From Chloroflexota bacterium (GTDB taxonomy: Bacteria > Chloroflexota > Dormibacteria > Dormibacterales > Dormibacteraceae): DNA of 36,994 bases. Of this stretch, positions 8,139-16,246 are shown piece by piece. Under the pieces are notes generated by a model, which saw only the letters and a list, made by a program, of their open reading frames with translations, had not been told where the DNA came from and searched no databases. Both the position numbers and the translations under genes were made by a program. Position 1 is the stretch's first letter; every line of letters starts with the position of its first letter. The stretch is from assembly GCA_005881025.1 (NCBI GenBank), contig VBFO01000108.1:1-36994 (forward strand). Direction: 5' to 3'.

Positions 8139-9490
8139 GGCGTGACGGCGCGGAATGCCCCCTCGATGGCATCGATCAGCGCTTCGTCCTCGCCCTTGAG
8201 AACGGTCCTGGCGTCGATGCAGCAGGCCCGATCCTCGATGCGGGCAAGCACCGGAGGCTCGCCGTGGCGCAATGCGTTGGCCAGCCGGGAAGCAGGCCCG
8301 GCCAGCGCGAGCAGGACCGTCGGAAGGCCCTGACCTGGGAGTGACCCACCGCCGGCCGCCGACTCCGACTCGACCAATCTGGCCGGTACGCCTCGCTCTT
8401 CCAGCTTGACCGACCACATGGCTGCGCGGCGCCTGATCTCGGCGGGCTTCACGTCCAGCATGCGTTGGACAGGGATGTCGTCACCATGCCCGGTCAGCCG
8501 CTGACGCAGCGTGGCTTCGAGCGCTGCAAGCGTGAGCTTGTCGATCCGCACCGCTCGCGCCAGTGGATGCCGGGCAAGCTTTCGAATGACAGCGGTCGAC
8601 CCCAGCGCGATACCGGCTTGAGGGCCGCCCAGCAGCTTGTCGCCCGAGAACGTGACCACGTCCGAATGCGGCACTGATTCAGCGATCGTCGGCTCGTCGG
8701 CCACCGCCTCGATCGCGCCGCTGCCGAGGTCGTCGATGAGCAGCGCCCCGTGGCCGTGCGCGAGCTGCGCAAGCTCGGCCAGGGGGACGGCTTCGGTGAA
8801 GCCACTCACCCTGTAGTTGGAGGTGTGCACGCGCAAGACAGCGGCAGTCCGCGGGGTGAAAGCGTCCTCGTAGTCGCGCGCACGCGTTCTGTTCGTAGTT
8901 CCCACCTCGACCATGCGAGCGCCGGAAAGGCGCATCACGTCCGGCATTCGAAAAGAGCCGCCTATCTCCACGAGCTGTCCACGCGAGACGATCACCTCAC
9001 GTCCTTTACAGAGTGCGGTCAGCGCCAGCAGCACAGCGGCCGCGTTGTTGTTGACTGCGAGGCCGGCCTCCGAGCTGAAGAGAGAGGTCAACATCGGGCC
9101 GATGAGGTCGTTGCGCTCTCCTCGCCTGCCCGACTCGAGGTCCAGCTCGAGATTGCTGTACCCGGCGGCGATGCTCAAGGCCTCGATGGCAGCTCGAGAG
9201 AGCGGCGCCCGACCGAGATTTGTGTGCAGGATCACGCCGGTCGCATTGATGACGCGCCTCAAGCGTGGCGCGGAGCTGGAACGCAGCCTCGCCTCAACGC
9301 GGTCTCGGCGAGCGTCGTCGCCGGCAACCTCGCCCTCACGCTCGGCCTGCACCTGGTCGCGGATCGCACTCACCACCAACCCACGACCGAATTGCGTCAC
9401 CAGCGCGGCATACGCCGGCTGGTTGATCAGCGTCCCGACACCAGGCAGGGCGCCAGGCCGTTGAAGTTTGGAATCCCGTATCCGGCGCAT
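8135..9490 (-). CDS. selA: L-seryl-tRNA(Sec) selenium transferase SelA
   Basis: 451 residues. SelA is a PLP enzyme that converts Ser-tRNA(Sec) to Sec-tRNA(Sec) with selenophosphate, in the cytoplasm. Strong signatures are visible: the INATGVILHTNLGRAPLS block, NNNAAAVLLAL, VSRGQLVEIGGSFRMPDVM, VGTTNRT, HTSNYRVSGF, and SGDKLLGGPQAG with the PLP-binding Lys. The N-terminal LPGVGTLINQP segment is also typical. The start at 9490 lies inside the 3' end of the upstream protease gene (64-bp overlap), and the stop overlaps the selB start as GTGA, so translation of all three genes is probably coupled. Confidence 0.96.
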   Translation of the reverse strand: MRRIRDSKLQRPGALPGVGTLINQPAYAALVTQFGRGLVVSAIRDQVQAEREGEVAGDDARRDRVEARLRSSSAPRLRRVINATGVILHTNLGRAPLSRAAIEALSIAAGYSNLELDLESGRRGERNDLIGPMLTSLFSSEAGLAVNNNAAAVLLALTALCKGREVIVSRGQLVEIGGSFRMPDVMRLSGARMVEVGTTNRTRARDYEDAFTPRTAAVLRVHTSNYRVSGFTEAVPLAELAQLAHGHGALLIDDLGSGAIEAVADEPTIAESVPHSDVVTFSGDKLLGGPQAGIALGSTAVIRKLARHPLARAVRIDKLTLAALEATLRQRLTGHGDDIPVQRMLDVKPAEIRRRAAMWSVKLEERGVPARLVESESAAGGGSLPGQGLPTVLLALAGPASRLANALRHGEPPVLARIEDRACCIDARTVLKGEDEALIDAIEGAFRAVTP

Positions 9491-10143
9491 TGCCCCAATG
9501 AGATTAGGCTCGCGGGGGTATAGAACGGCGACATCACGGCGCCGAGGACGGGCACACGGAAGATGCTGCCGATGAAGATGACCGCCACCGCACCGATCCA
9601 GATCTCACGCCGGCGCGCATCTACATTGAAGAAAAACCGTGGGTTGCGGCCTCTGAACAGCGCCTCCACGATGCCCCAGCCGTCGAGGCCGGGAATGGGC
9701 AGGAGCTGGAAGGCAAAGATCGAGAGGTTCAGGAACCAGATCGCGTAGATCGCAAACTCCAGCAGTGCCGGCACAGAGGTGATGCCCGGCTGGACGCCAA
9801 ATCCCAAAAACAAACGCATCACGATCCCGAGGGCGAGCGCGACCAGAAGGTTGGCACCTGGCCCCCCGAGCTCGTACAGGATCTTCTGGCCGGTGGTGTT
9901 GATCCGGTTCGGCTGCACCGGCACTTTCTTCCCCCACCCGACGAGCGCGATGAAGACGGCGATCGCGCCGATCGGATCGATGAAACGCTTCAGGTCGAGC
10001 GTGAAGTATCCGAAATAGCGGACCGAGCGATCGCCGAGAAGATAAGCCGCTGCGGCGTGCCCCATCTCGTGGACGGGGATGGCTACCAGCATTGCCGGCA
10101 CCAACAGCGCCGCTGTGATCAGGAAGTAGCCGAGATCTGTCAC
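9427..10143 (-). CDS. Site-2 protease (M50) family membrane metalloprotease
   Basis: 238 residues from GTG 10143. This is a multi-pass membrane protein of the short S2P/M50 group that cuts substrates within the membrane, often anti-sigma factors or small proteins. The zinc ligands are visible: HEMGH at residues 25-29 in the first membrane helix and LPIPGLDGWG (the NPDG-like aspartate motif) near residue 155. At least four hydrophobic segments are present. The GTG overlaps the stop of the upstream small gene as GTGA, and the 3' end overlaps selA by 64 bp. Its substrate is unknown. Its place between an ArsA-like ATPase and the selenocysteine genes is unusual; see findings. Confidence 0.88.
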   Translation of the reverse strand: MTDLGYFLITAALLVPAMLVAIPVHEMGHAAAAYLLGDRSVRYFGYFTLDLKRFIDPIGAIAVFIALVGWGKKVPVQPNRINTTGQKILYELGGPGANLLVALALGIVMRLFLGFGVQPGITSVPALLEFAIYAIWFLNLSIFAFQLLPIPGLDGWGIVEALFRGRNPRFFFNVDARRREIWIGAVAVIFIGSIFRVPVLGAVMSPFYTPASLISLGQCAGYGIPNFNGLAPCLVSGR

Positions 10144-10409
10144 TCGACCGGGATCTTGCTCACCCTGGACGCGCGACGCCTGCTTGGAGTCTTTCTCGGG
10201 CTCCGGCTCGGGCCTGCTCGCCGGCGAGCCGGCGGGCCCCCGGTCGTCACCCGATGCTCGTAGATCAGCACCAGCGCCGTGATCAGCTCCCGCTGCGCAT
10301 TCAAGAGGTGCACCTGGGCAGAAGGCGGGACCATGTCCGAGAGTACGTTCCCAACCCGCGAGCCCAGCTCGTTCACGAGCTCGATCAGCCTTTCACCGTC
10401 ACGGGTCAT
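10140..10409 (-). CDS. Small helical protein with Arg/Pro-rich tail, between ArsA and site-2 protease genes
   Basis: 89 residues. Its ATG overlaps the stop of the ArsA-like gene as ATGA, and its TGA overlaps the protease GTG, so it is very likely translated. The first ~52 residues form amphipathic helices (ERLIELVNELGSRVGNVLSD, LNAQRELITALVLIYEHR). The remainder is a basic tail (ARRRAGPSRSPRKTPSRRRAS). It has no transmembrane segment and no cysteines. I do not recognise the family. It could be a small adaptor of the ATPase, but this is inference from gene order alone. Confidence 0.7.
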   Translation of the reverse strand: MTRDGERLIELVNELGSRVGNVLSDMVPPSAQVHLLNAQRELITALVLIYEHRVTTGGPPARRRAGPSRSPRKTPSRRRASRVSKIPVE

Positions 10410-11587
10410 TTCCTGGCCTCCGGCCGCTTGGCGAACCGAACGCGCAGCTCGCCGTCCTTGATCGCCGCTCCAGCGGTTTCCCGCTGGGCGAGGACACGCG
10501 GGAGGCTGATCTCACGCCGGTAATTTCCGATCGTGACGTATAGCTCGCCGTTGTGGCGGCTGAGGTCAACCGCCGAGCGGTCGACGAAAGGAACCTTCAG
10601 CGACAGCACGTATTCGGCGCCCGACTTCTCGATTCGCTGGGGACTGGCGGTGACGAAGCGCGCGGCCGGGTCCTGGTCGCCATAGGTCACGTCCGCCATG
10701 CGCTGGAGCATCTCCTCTCCCACCACCTCGCGGTCGAACAGGGGCACGTTGAAGATGGGGATTCCCGCGAACGACTGCTCCACCTCTGCCTGGTAGCGCC
10801 GGTGAATCTGCTGCCATTTCTTGAACAGGTCGTCATGCAGGTCACCGGGCAGCAGGCGGTTGACGATCACCGCATCGGTCACGTATCCGAACAAGCTCAG
10901 GTAGCTGAAAGCACGCTTGGCTTCTTTGACCACCATCTTCTCGAGGTTGAGAACGATCCGCACGGTCGTCATGGCCGGATCGGTGAGCACCTTGCGCATG
11001 CCGTCGAGGTCGAGCAGCAGACCCTTGAGGGAGGCGAACACCTCATCGTTCGGCAATGGAATGTCCATCAGCGGCTGAAGCACCGGACGGGCCACTCTCA
11101 TGGCTCGCCGCTCCCACGGATAGATCTTGTCGAGCCACCATTTGGCCGCATCCGGAAACGTGAGGAGCTGAAGGGTCTCGCCAGTGGGAGCGCAGTCCAC
11201 GATGAGGACGTCGTGCTCGGCCCGCTGTGCGTAGTGCTTGATCCACATGAGCGAGGCGATCTCGTCCATGCCAGGTGGATTGGCAAGCTCCTCGGCCACG
11301 ACCTCGTCGAGGCCCTGGGTGGCGAAAACCTCGACTGCATATTCGTGAAGCCTCTTCCAGTGGCGCTGCATCTCGTGCAGGGCCGAGACCTCATGGGCCC
11401 ACAGGTGGCTCGAAATCTGCGTCAGCGAAGTCCCCAGCTCGATGTCGAAAGAGTCGCCAAGCGAATGCGCGGGGTCCGTGCTCATGACGACGGTCCGGTA
11501 CCCGGACTTGGCGCAATGCACCGCCGTCGCGGCGGCGACCGACGTCTTGCCGACACCGCCCTTGCCGGTGAACAGGATTACGCGCAC
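10406..11587 (-). CDS. ArsA/GET3-like ATPase with C-terminal alpha-crystallin-like domain
   Basis: 393 residues from GTG 11587. A single ArsA-type ATPase domain carries the deviant Walker A FTGKGGVGKTSVAAA near residues 6-20, STDPAHSLGDSF (switch I), DCAPTGETLQLL (switch II) and VNRLLP. The last ~90 residues form a small beta domain (ELYVTIGNYRREISLP, GELRVRF) like the ArsA_HSP20 domain. Classical arsenite pumps have two ATPase halves with ArsB and ArsR nearby, and none of these is here, so an arsenic role is not supported. Single-domain forms resemble GET3, which carries tail-anchored membrane proteins. The gene upstream encodes a protein with one C-terminal membrane helix, which would be a fitting client (inference). 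Confidence 0.85.
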   Translation of the reverse strand: MRVILFTGKGGVGKTSVAAATAVHCAKSGYRTVVMSTDPAHSLGDSFDIELGTSLTQISSHLWAHEVSALHEMQRHWKRLHEYAVEVFATQGLDEVVAEELANPPGMDEIASLMWIKHYAQRAEHDVLIVDCAPTGETLQLLTFPDAAKWWLDKIYPWERRAMRVARPVLQPLMDIPLPNDEVFASLKGLLLDLDGMRKVLTDPAMTTVRIVLNLEKMVVKEAKRAFSYLSLFGYVTDAVIVNRLLPGDLHDDLFKKWQQIHRRYQAEVEQSFAGIPIFNVPLFDREVVGEEMLQRMADVTYGDQDPAARFVTASPQRIEKSGAEYVLSLKVPFVDRSAVDLSRHNGELYVTIGNYRREISLPRVLAQRETAGAAIKDGELRVRFAKRPEARK

Positions 11588-11615
11588 AGACTGAGTCTAT
11601 CTGTGCGCCGAAGCG

Positions 11616-11957
11616 CTACTTGATCACCTGCGGCACGGCTAGCGCGCCGGCTGCGAGGAGGACCAGCATGGCTCCTGCGACAAAGGCCAGGCGCTTGAGA
11701 TCGCTTCGGAAATGCGGGACACGGTCGAGCGGAATTGAAGGATCGGCCGACTCGACGACCATCCGTCCGCGAGAGCCCTTGACAACTTTGTTGGTTCCGC
11801 CGAGGGACATCTCAACGGCCCTGACCAGCGCCTGGTCTCCACCCACCCTGGCTTGGGATTGCGGGCGCTGAACGCCCGCCGCAGTCATCGCAGGCGCCGA
11901 TGCCTTGACCGGGGGGCGGAACTTGGCGCGGGCCTTCTTGCGGCTCTTGCGGCTCAA
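11616..11957 (-). CDS. Small tail-anchored membrane protein, first gene of the ArsA-selA-selB-metF operon
   Basis: 113 residues from a TTG start at 11957. The N terminus is strongly basic (SRKSRKKARAKFRPP), the middle is polar, and a single hydrophobic helix sits at the extreme C terminus (about residues 90-110, LAFVAGAMLVLLAAGALAVP) followed by only a few residues. That is the layout of a tail-anchored protein. It is 28 bp upstream of the ArsA-like ATPase gene. I do not recognise a family. The start codon is weak, and the alternatives further in would lose the basic region. Confidence 0.65.
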   Translation of the reverse strand: MSRKSRKKARAKFRPPVKASAPAMTAAGVQRPQSQARVGGDQALVRAVEMSLGGTNKVVKGSRGRMVVESADPSIPLDRVPHFRSDLKRLAFVAGAMLVLLAAGALAVPQVIK

Positions 11958-11988
11958 CTCAAGTCGAGTCTAACGCTCGGGTGGGAAG

Positions 11989-12057
11989 CAGGCAGGCGGA
12001 TGAAGGGGCCGGTGCTGGGTCGTGGGGTGGGACGACGAGGGGTGCTCCGCCTGCCTG
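11989..12057 (-). promoter_or_regulatory. Predicted leader hairpin with perfect 12-bp stem
   Basis: CAGGCAGGCGGA at 11989-12000 is the exact reverse complement of TCCGCCTGCCTG at 12046-12057. The 45-base interior contains a second hairpin (GTCGT 12019-12023 with ACGAC 12032-12036). It lies in the transcribed leader of the operon, 32 bp before the first start codon, so it could control translation or early termination. Confidence 0.5.
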
Positions 12058-12069
12058 TCTTTGGGCCGT

Positions 12070-12113
12070 GGGACTCAACGAACTACGTTGTGGGCTACGA
12101 CATGTTGTGTCCC
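12070..12113 (-). promoter_or_regulatory. Inverted repeat at predicted transcription start of ArsA operon
   Basis: GGGACTCAAC (12070-12079) and GTTGTGTCCC (12104-12113) pair at 9 of 10 positions around a 24-base interior. It begins right at the expected start site of the promoter at 12121-12149, so it is either an operator or the first stem of the transcript. The interior holds a CTACG direct repeat. Confidence 0.45.
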
Positions 12114-12120
12114 AATGCCA

Positions 12121-12149
12121 GTTATAACCCCGAATGTAGTTGCTGTCAA
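12121..12149 (-). promoter_or_regulatory. Consensus sigma-70-type promoter for the ArsA-selA-selB-metF operon
   Basis: On the minus strand, TTGACA (12144-12149) is followed after exactly 17 bases by TATAAC (12121-12126). The -35 is a perfect match and the -10 differs at one base from consensus. It overlaps the 3' end of the MFS gene. It predicts a start near 12114 and a leader of about 155 nt before the TTG at 11957. Confidence 0.75.
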
Positions 12150-13408
12150 GCCTTTACATCGCTAGAGCTGGAAACCGGCGGCGGCGGGACCCGGAGCCGG
12201 ATGGGACCGAGAAGGATCCAGAAGCCGGCCAGGATCGTGATCGCGATGCCGACGTACATCGCGGGCAGAATCCCGTAGGTGCTGCCGATCACGCCTCCGA
12301 TGAAAGCGCCGATGGGCATCGTGCCCCAGATCACCGTCCTGACCGTTGCGTTCATCCGCCCCTGCACGCGGTCTGGGGTGATGGCCTGCCGCAGGCTGAC
12401 CTGGTTGATGTTGTAGACCGGCAGCACGAAGAAGACGATCGCTTCGGACGCCAGCAGCAGCGGCACCGCGTAGCCGAATTGGGCGAGCGGAACCAGTACG
12501 TTGGCCAGCCCCCCGGCCACCATCGACACGAACAGCGTGGGCCCGAGACCTATGCGCGCCGCGATCCAGGATGCGCTGAGCGCGCCGAGCAGGCCACCAA
12601 TCGCGCCGACCGCAAACACGATGCCGATGATTCCTGGCGTCAGGTGCAGAGTCCTGTACACAAAGATCAGGAAAACCGCAAAGAAGATGTTCGAGCCGAG
12701 GTTCGACGTGGAGGTGCTGCCGGCGATCTTCCAGATGGTCGGGTTGCCAAAAACAAAATGAATGCCTTCCCACATCTCACTCATGAATCCGCGGCGCCCC
12801 GCCTCTCCTGCCGGCTGTGGTGTGGGCTCGGGTCTCCGAATCCACCACAGAGAGATGACTGAGACAAGGAACGACGCTGCATCGGCAGCCACCGCCCGAG
12901 CCGCACCAAGAAACTGGATCAAGAGGCCGGCCAGTGCGGGGCCCACCATCTGCGCGATCGATCCCGTCACCTGCAACTTGCTGTTGCCTTCGACGAGGTC
13001 GGCTCGCGAGATGATAGCCGGCAGATAGGACTGGTACGAGACGTCGAAGAAGACTGTGCCCACGCCGGTCACAAGCGCAACCGCGTACAGCTGCGGCATC
13101 GAAAGCGAATGCAAGAAGAAGGCAATCGGAACGCTCGCGAGTGCCGCCAGCCGGACCAGGTCGCAGACGATCATGATCGGGCGCCGCCGCAGGCGATCGA
13201 CGTAGACGCCCGCCACCAGCCCAAGCACTGGGAAGGCAAGGTTCTCGAACGCGGCCAGCAGGCCGACCTGGAACGGGCTCGCGCCCAGGACGAGAATCGC
13301 AACCGTCGGCAGCGCGAGCACGCTGATCTGGCTGCCGGTCTCGCTGATGCTCTGGCCGAACCAGAGCTTCAAGAACTCCGAGTCGCGCCAAAGCTTGCCC
13401 CTCAGCAC
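12146..13408 (-). CDS. Major facilitator superfamily exporter (MFS_3 / macrolide-enterobactin type)
   Basis: 420 residues, with about 12 hydrophobic segments across its length. The N terminus (LWRDSEFLKLWFGQSISETGSQIS) is typical of the MFS_3 group of efflux carriers. The MFS loop motif is seen as AGVYVDRLRRRPIMIVCDLVR near residues 65-85, and RVQGRMNATVRTVIWGTMPIGAF lies in the second half, as in macrolide and siderophore exporters. It uses the proton gradient to expel a small compound, which cannot be named from sequence. The start is GTG 13408 with a weak ribosome binding site. It is 41 bp downstream of the GcvH-like gene. Confidence 0.85.
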   Translation of the reverse strand: MLRGKLWRDSEFLKLWFGQSISETGSQISVLALPTVAILVLGASPFQVGLLAAFENLAFPVLGLVAGVYVDRLRRRPIMIVCDLVRLAALASVPIAFFLHSLSMPQLYAVALVTGVGTVFFDVSYQSYLPAIISRADLVEGNSKLQVTGSIAQMVGPALAGLLIQFLGAARAVAADAASFLVSVISLWWIRRPEPTPQPAGEAGRRGFMSEMWEGIHFVFGNPTIWKIAGSTSTSNLGSNIFFAVFLIFVYRTLHLTPGIIGIVFAVGAIGGLLGALSASWIAARIGLGPTLFVSMVAGGLANVLVPLAQFGYAVPLLLASEAIVFFVLPVYNINQVSLRQAITPDRVQGRMNATVRTVIWGTMPIGAFIGGVIGSTYGILPAMYVGIAITILAGFWILLGPIRLRVPPPPVSSSSDVKA

Positions 13409-13449
13409 GGGTCGTAATGATGCCCGAGGCTAGCGGATGGCCGCGTCCC

Positions 13450-13824
13450 TCAGACCTCGGTGGTCAGCTCTACGTACTCCTCTTCGCTGATGAGGTCTTC
13501 GAGCTCACCTCTGTTGTCGAGCTTTACCTTCAGCAGCCAGCCCGAGCCATACGGCTCGGCGTTGACGACGTCTGGGTTTTCCAGCACCTCGGCGTTGACC
13601 TCGATGACCTCGCCGCTGACGGGCGCCTCGATAGGCGAGGAGGCATCGTCCGACTCGACATGGCCCATGCGCCGCCGGGCGCGGAGCACATCACCGAGAT
13701 CTGGCAGCTCCAGGGTTGTGATCTCCCCCATCTGATCCTGGAGGTAGTCGCTCAGCCCCAGCACGGCAACGTCATCTTCCAACCGGACCCAAACGTGAGC
13801 GTCGCTGAACCTGAGCTGGGACAT
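13450..13824 (-). CDS. GcvH-like protein lacking the lipoylation lysine
   Basis: 124 residues, close to the 125-130 of glycine cleavage H proteins. The fold blocks match: FSDAHVWVRLEDDVAVLGLSDY, GEITTLELPDLGDVL, APVSGEVIEVNAEVLENPDVVN and PYGSGWLLKVKL. In true GcvH the lipoyl-lysine loop reads E-S-V-K-A; here it reads E-S-D-D-A (residues 57-61), so Lys is replaced by Asp60 and no other Lys is nearby. It should therefore not carry lipoate at the normal site. No gcvT, gcvP or lipoate ligase gene is in the window. Its role is unknown; a structural or regulatory partner of a lipoate enzyme is one possibility. Confidence 0.85.
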   Translation of the reverse strand: MSQLRFSDAHVWVRLEDDVAVLGLSDYLQDQMGEITTLELPDLGDVLRARRRMGHVESDDASSPIEAPVSGEVIEVNAEVLENPDVVNAEPYGSGWLLKVKLDNRGELEDLISEEEYVELTTEV

Positions 13825-13889
13825 GACCCACGAATAATGAACGAGATCCAGCGCTCGGGAGCCGCCCTTTTTTCAGGCGCAAGTCAGGC

Positions 13890-14009
13890 GTGGGGGAGAG
13901 CGTTAAGAGGATCGTGCGCTTTCTCCTGCTGATTGCCGTCGGGGCGGTCCTCGTCTGGCTTGGGTCGCTGCTCTGGCAGATGCTCCAGGGCACCGGGAAC
14001 GTCTTCTAG
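13890..14009 (+). CDS. Candidate small single-pass membrane protein (39 aa)
   Basis: An open frame from GTG 13890 to TAG 14007-14009, on the opposite strand to its neighbours. A second GTG at 13914 has AGAGG close before it and may be the real start. The peptide contains one strong hydrophobic helix (RFLLLIAVGAVLVWLGSLLW) with a basic residue before it and a short polar tail ending in GNVF. It fills the gap between the divergent GcvH-like gene and the end of the YchF-like gene, with a 4-bp overlap with the latter. It is short and unverified, but the helix is cleaner than chance frames usually give. Confidence 0.42.
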   Translation: MGESVKRIVRFLLLIAVGAVLVWLGSLLWQMLQGTGNVF

Positions 14010-15019
14010 CGACCCACCCGGAAGAACACCACGTCGCCGTCCTGGACGCGGTAATCGCGCCCCTCGACCCTCAACTTGCCCGCCGACCGCAGCGCCTCCA
14101 TCGAGCCCGCCGCCACCAGCTCGTCGACCGAGGTGACCTCGGCGCGGATGAAATGCTTTTCGAAGTCCGTGTGGATCTTGGCCGCAGCCTGAGGCGCGAG
14201 CGCGTCGCGCTCGCAGGGCCAGGCCCGAACCTCCGGCTCGCCGGCGGTGAAATACGTGATCAGGCCGCCCGAGCCCCACACCGCCCGTGCGATGCGGCCA
14301 AGGCCTGATTCGTCGATTCCGTAGCCGTGGCGCATCTCGGCCTCCTCGGTAGGATCCAGCTCGGCCAGCTCGGCTTCGAGCCGCGCCGACAGCACGATCG
14401 CCGGCGTCGATTCGGAAGCACCAAGCCTCGTGACCTTGGCTGCCGGGTCGCCGCCTCCGGGGAGCAGGTCCTCAGCGGCGTTGGCGACGTACACCGCGGG
14501 TTTGAGCGTGACTGGAAAGACGCCGAGCAGCAGCGCTTTCTGCTCGGCATCCGGGTTCAACGTTCGAAGCGAGCGGCCGGCATCGAGATGAGCCTTGGCG
14601 GCGGTCAGGGCCTCGGTCTCCAGCTGCGCGTCCTTCTTGCCGGCCCGCGCCTCCTTGGCGACCACGTCAAGCCGCCTCTCTATCGATGCGAGGTCGGCAA
14701 GCACCAGGTCGAGCGTGAACTCGTCCAGCTCGGAGACCGGCTCAGGATCCACCCCGAAGCACCTGGCGACCTTGACCAGGACGTCCGCCTGGCGGGCGAA
14801 CGCCACCCGCTGGGCGCGGCTGCCGGGCGGTGTGTCCTCCACACGCACCTGTGCCGGTGTCGTTTTCTTGGGTTTGACCGCCGCGGCCAACCGCTCCAGC
14901 CGCTCATCAGGCACGTCGACCATGCCGACGCCGTCAGCACCGCGGCCTTTGGTCAGCGCGTTGAACAGGGTCGTCTTGCCCACGCCGGCAGGTCCGACGA
15001 TCGCGACGTTGACCGGCAA
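14006..15019 (-). CDS. Divergent, shortened YchF/Ola1-type GTPase
   Basis: 337 residues; YchF proteins are usually about 363. The C-terminal TGS-like half is clear (GLITYFTAGEPEVRAWPCERDALAPQ, IHTDFEKHFIRAEV, YRVQDGDVVFFR). G1 is GPAGVGKTTLFNALT. In the N-terminal half the usual NYPFxTIEPN segment, the DIAGLV G3 motif and the GEGLGNxFL loop are missing or altered: after FNALTKGRG the chain jumps to VDVPDERLERL, and G3 reads DTPPGS. YchF binds ATP and GTP and associates with ribosomes, so altered switch regions should change its activity. The start is TTG 15019, 18 bp after the lysC stop. Confidence 0.8.
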   Translation of the reverse strand: MPVNVAIVGPAGVGKTTLFNALTKGRGADGVGMVDVPDERLERLAAAVKPKKTTPAQVRVEDTPPGSRAQRVAFARQADVLVKVARCFGVDPEPVSELDEFTLDLVLADLASIERRLDVVAKEARAGKKDAQLETEALTAAKAHLDAGRSLRTLNPDAEQKALLLGVFPVTLKPAVYVANAAEDLLPGGGDPAAKVTRLGASESTPAIVLSARLEAELAELDPTEEAEMRHGYGIDESGLGRIARAVWGSGGLITYFTAGEPEVRAWPCERDALAPQAAAKIHTDFEKHFIRAEVTSVDELVAAGSMEALRSAGKLRVEGRDYRVQDGDVVFFRVGR

Positions 15020-15021
15020 CT

Positions 15022-15037
15022 AGTGCGGCCGCCGCAC

Positions 15038-15038
<1 letters not shown>
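15022..15038. repeat. Perfect 7-bp hairpin in lysC-ychF junction
   Basis: AGTGCGG and CCGCACT around a CCG loop. It fills the 18 bp between the lysC stop and the YchF-like start, so it would occlude or space the downstream ribosome binding region. It could lower expression of the GTPase relative to lysC. Confidence 0.4.

Positions 15039-16242
<1,204 letters not shown>

Positions 16243-16246
<4 letters not shown>

Noticed and set aside
10406-11587. Arsenic resistance operon
   Set aside because: The ATPase has a single ATPase domain and there is no arsB, arsR, arsC or acr3 gene nearby.
10553-11623. 356-residue plus-strand open frame opposite the ArsA-like gene
   Set aside because: It is the mirror of a well-supported gene; its composition (His/Arg/Leu-rich, no domain) is what GC-rich antisense frames give.
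5213-12145. Possible tRNA-Sec (selC) near selA and selB
   Set aside because: No sequence with a long acceptor stem and a TCA anticodon loop was found in the ROK-metF gap, the ArsA leader or the other gaps; the gene must lie elsewhere.
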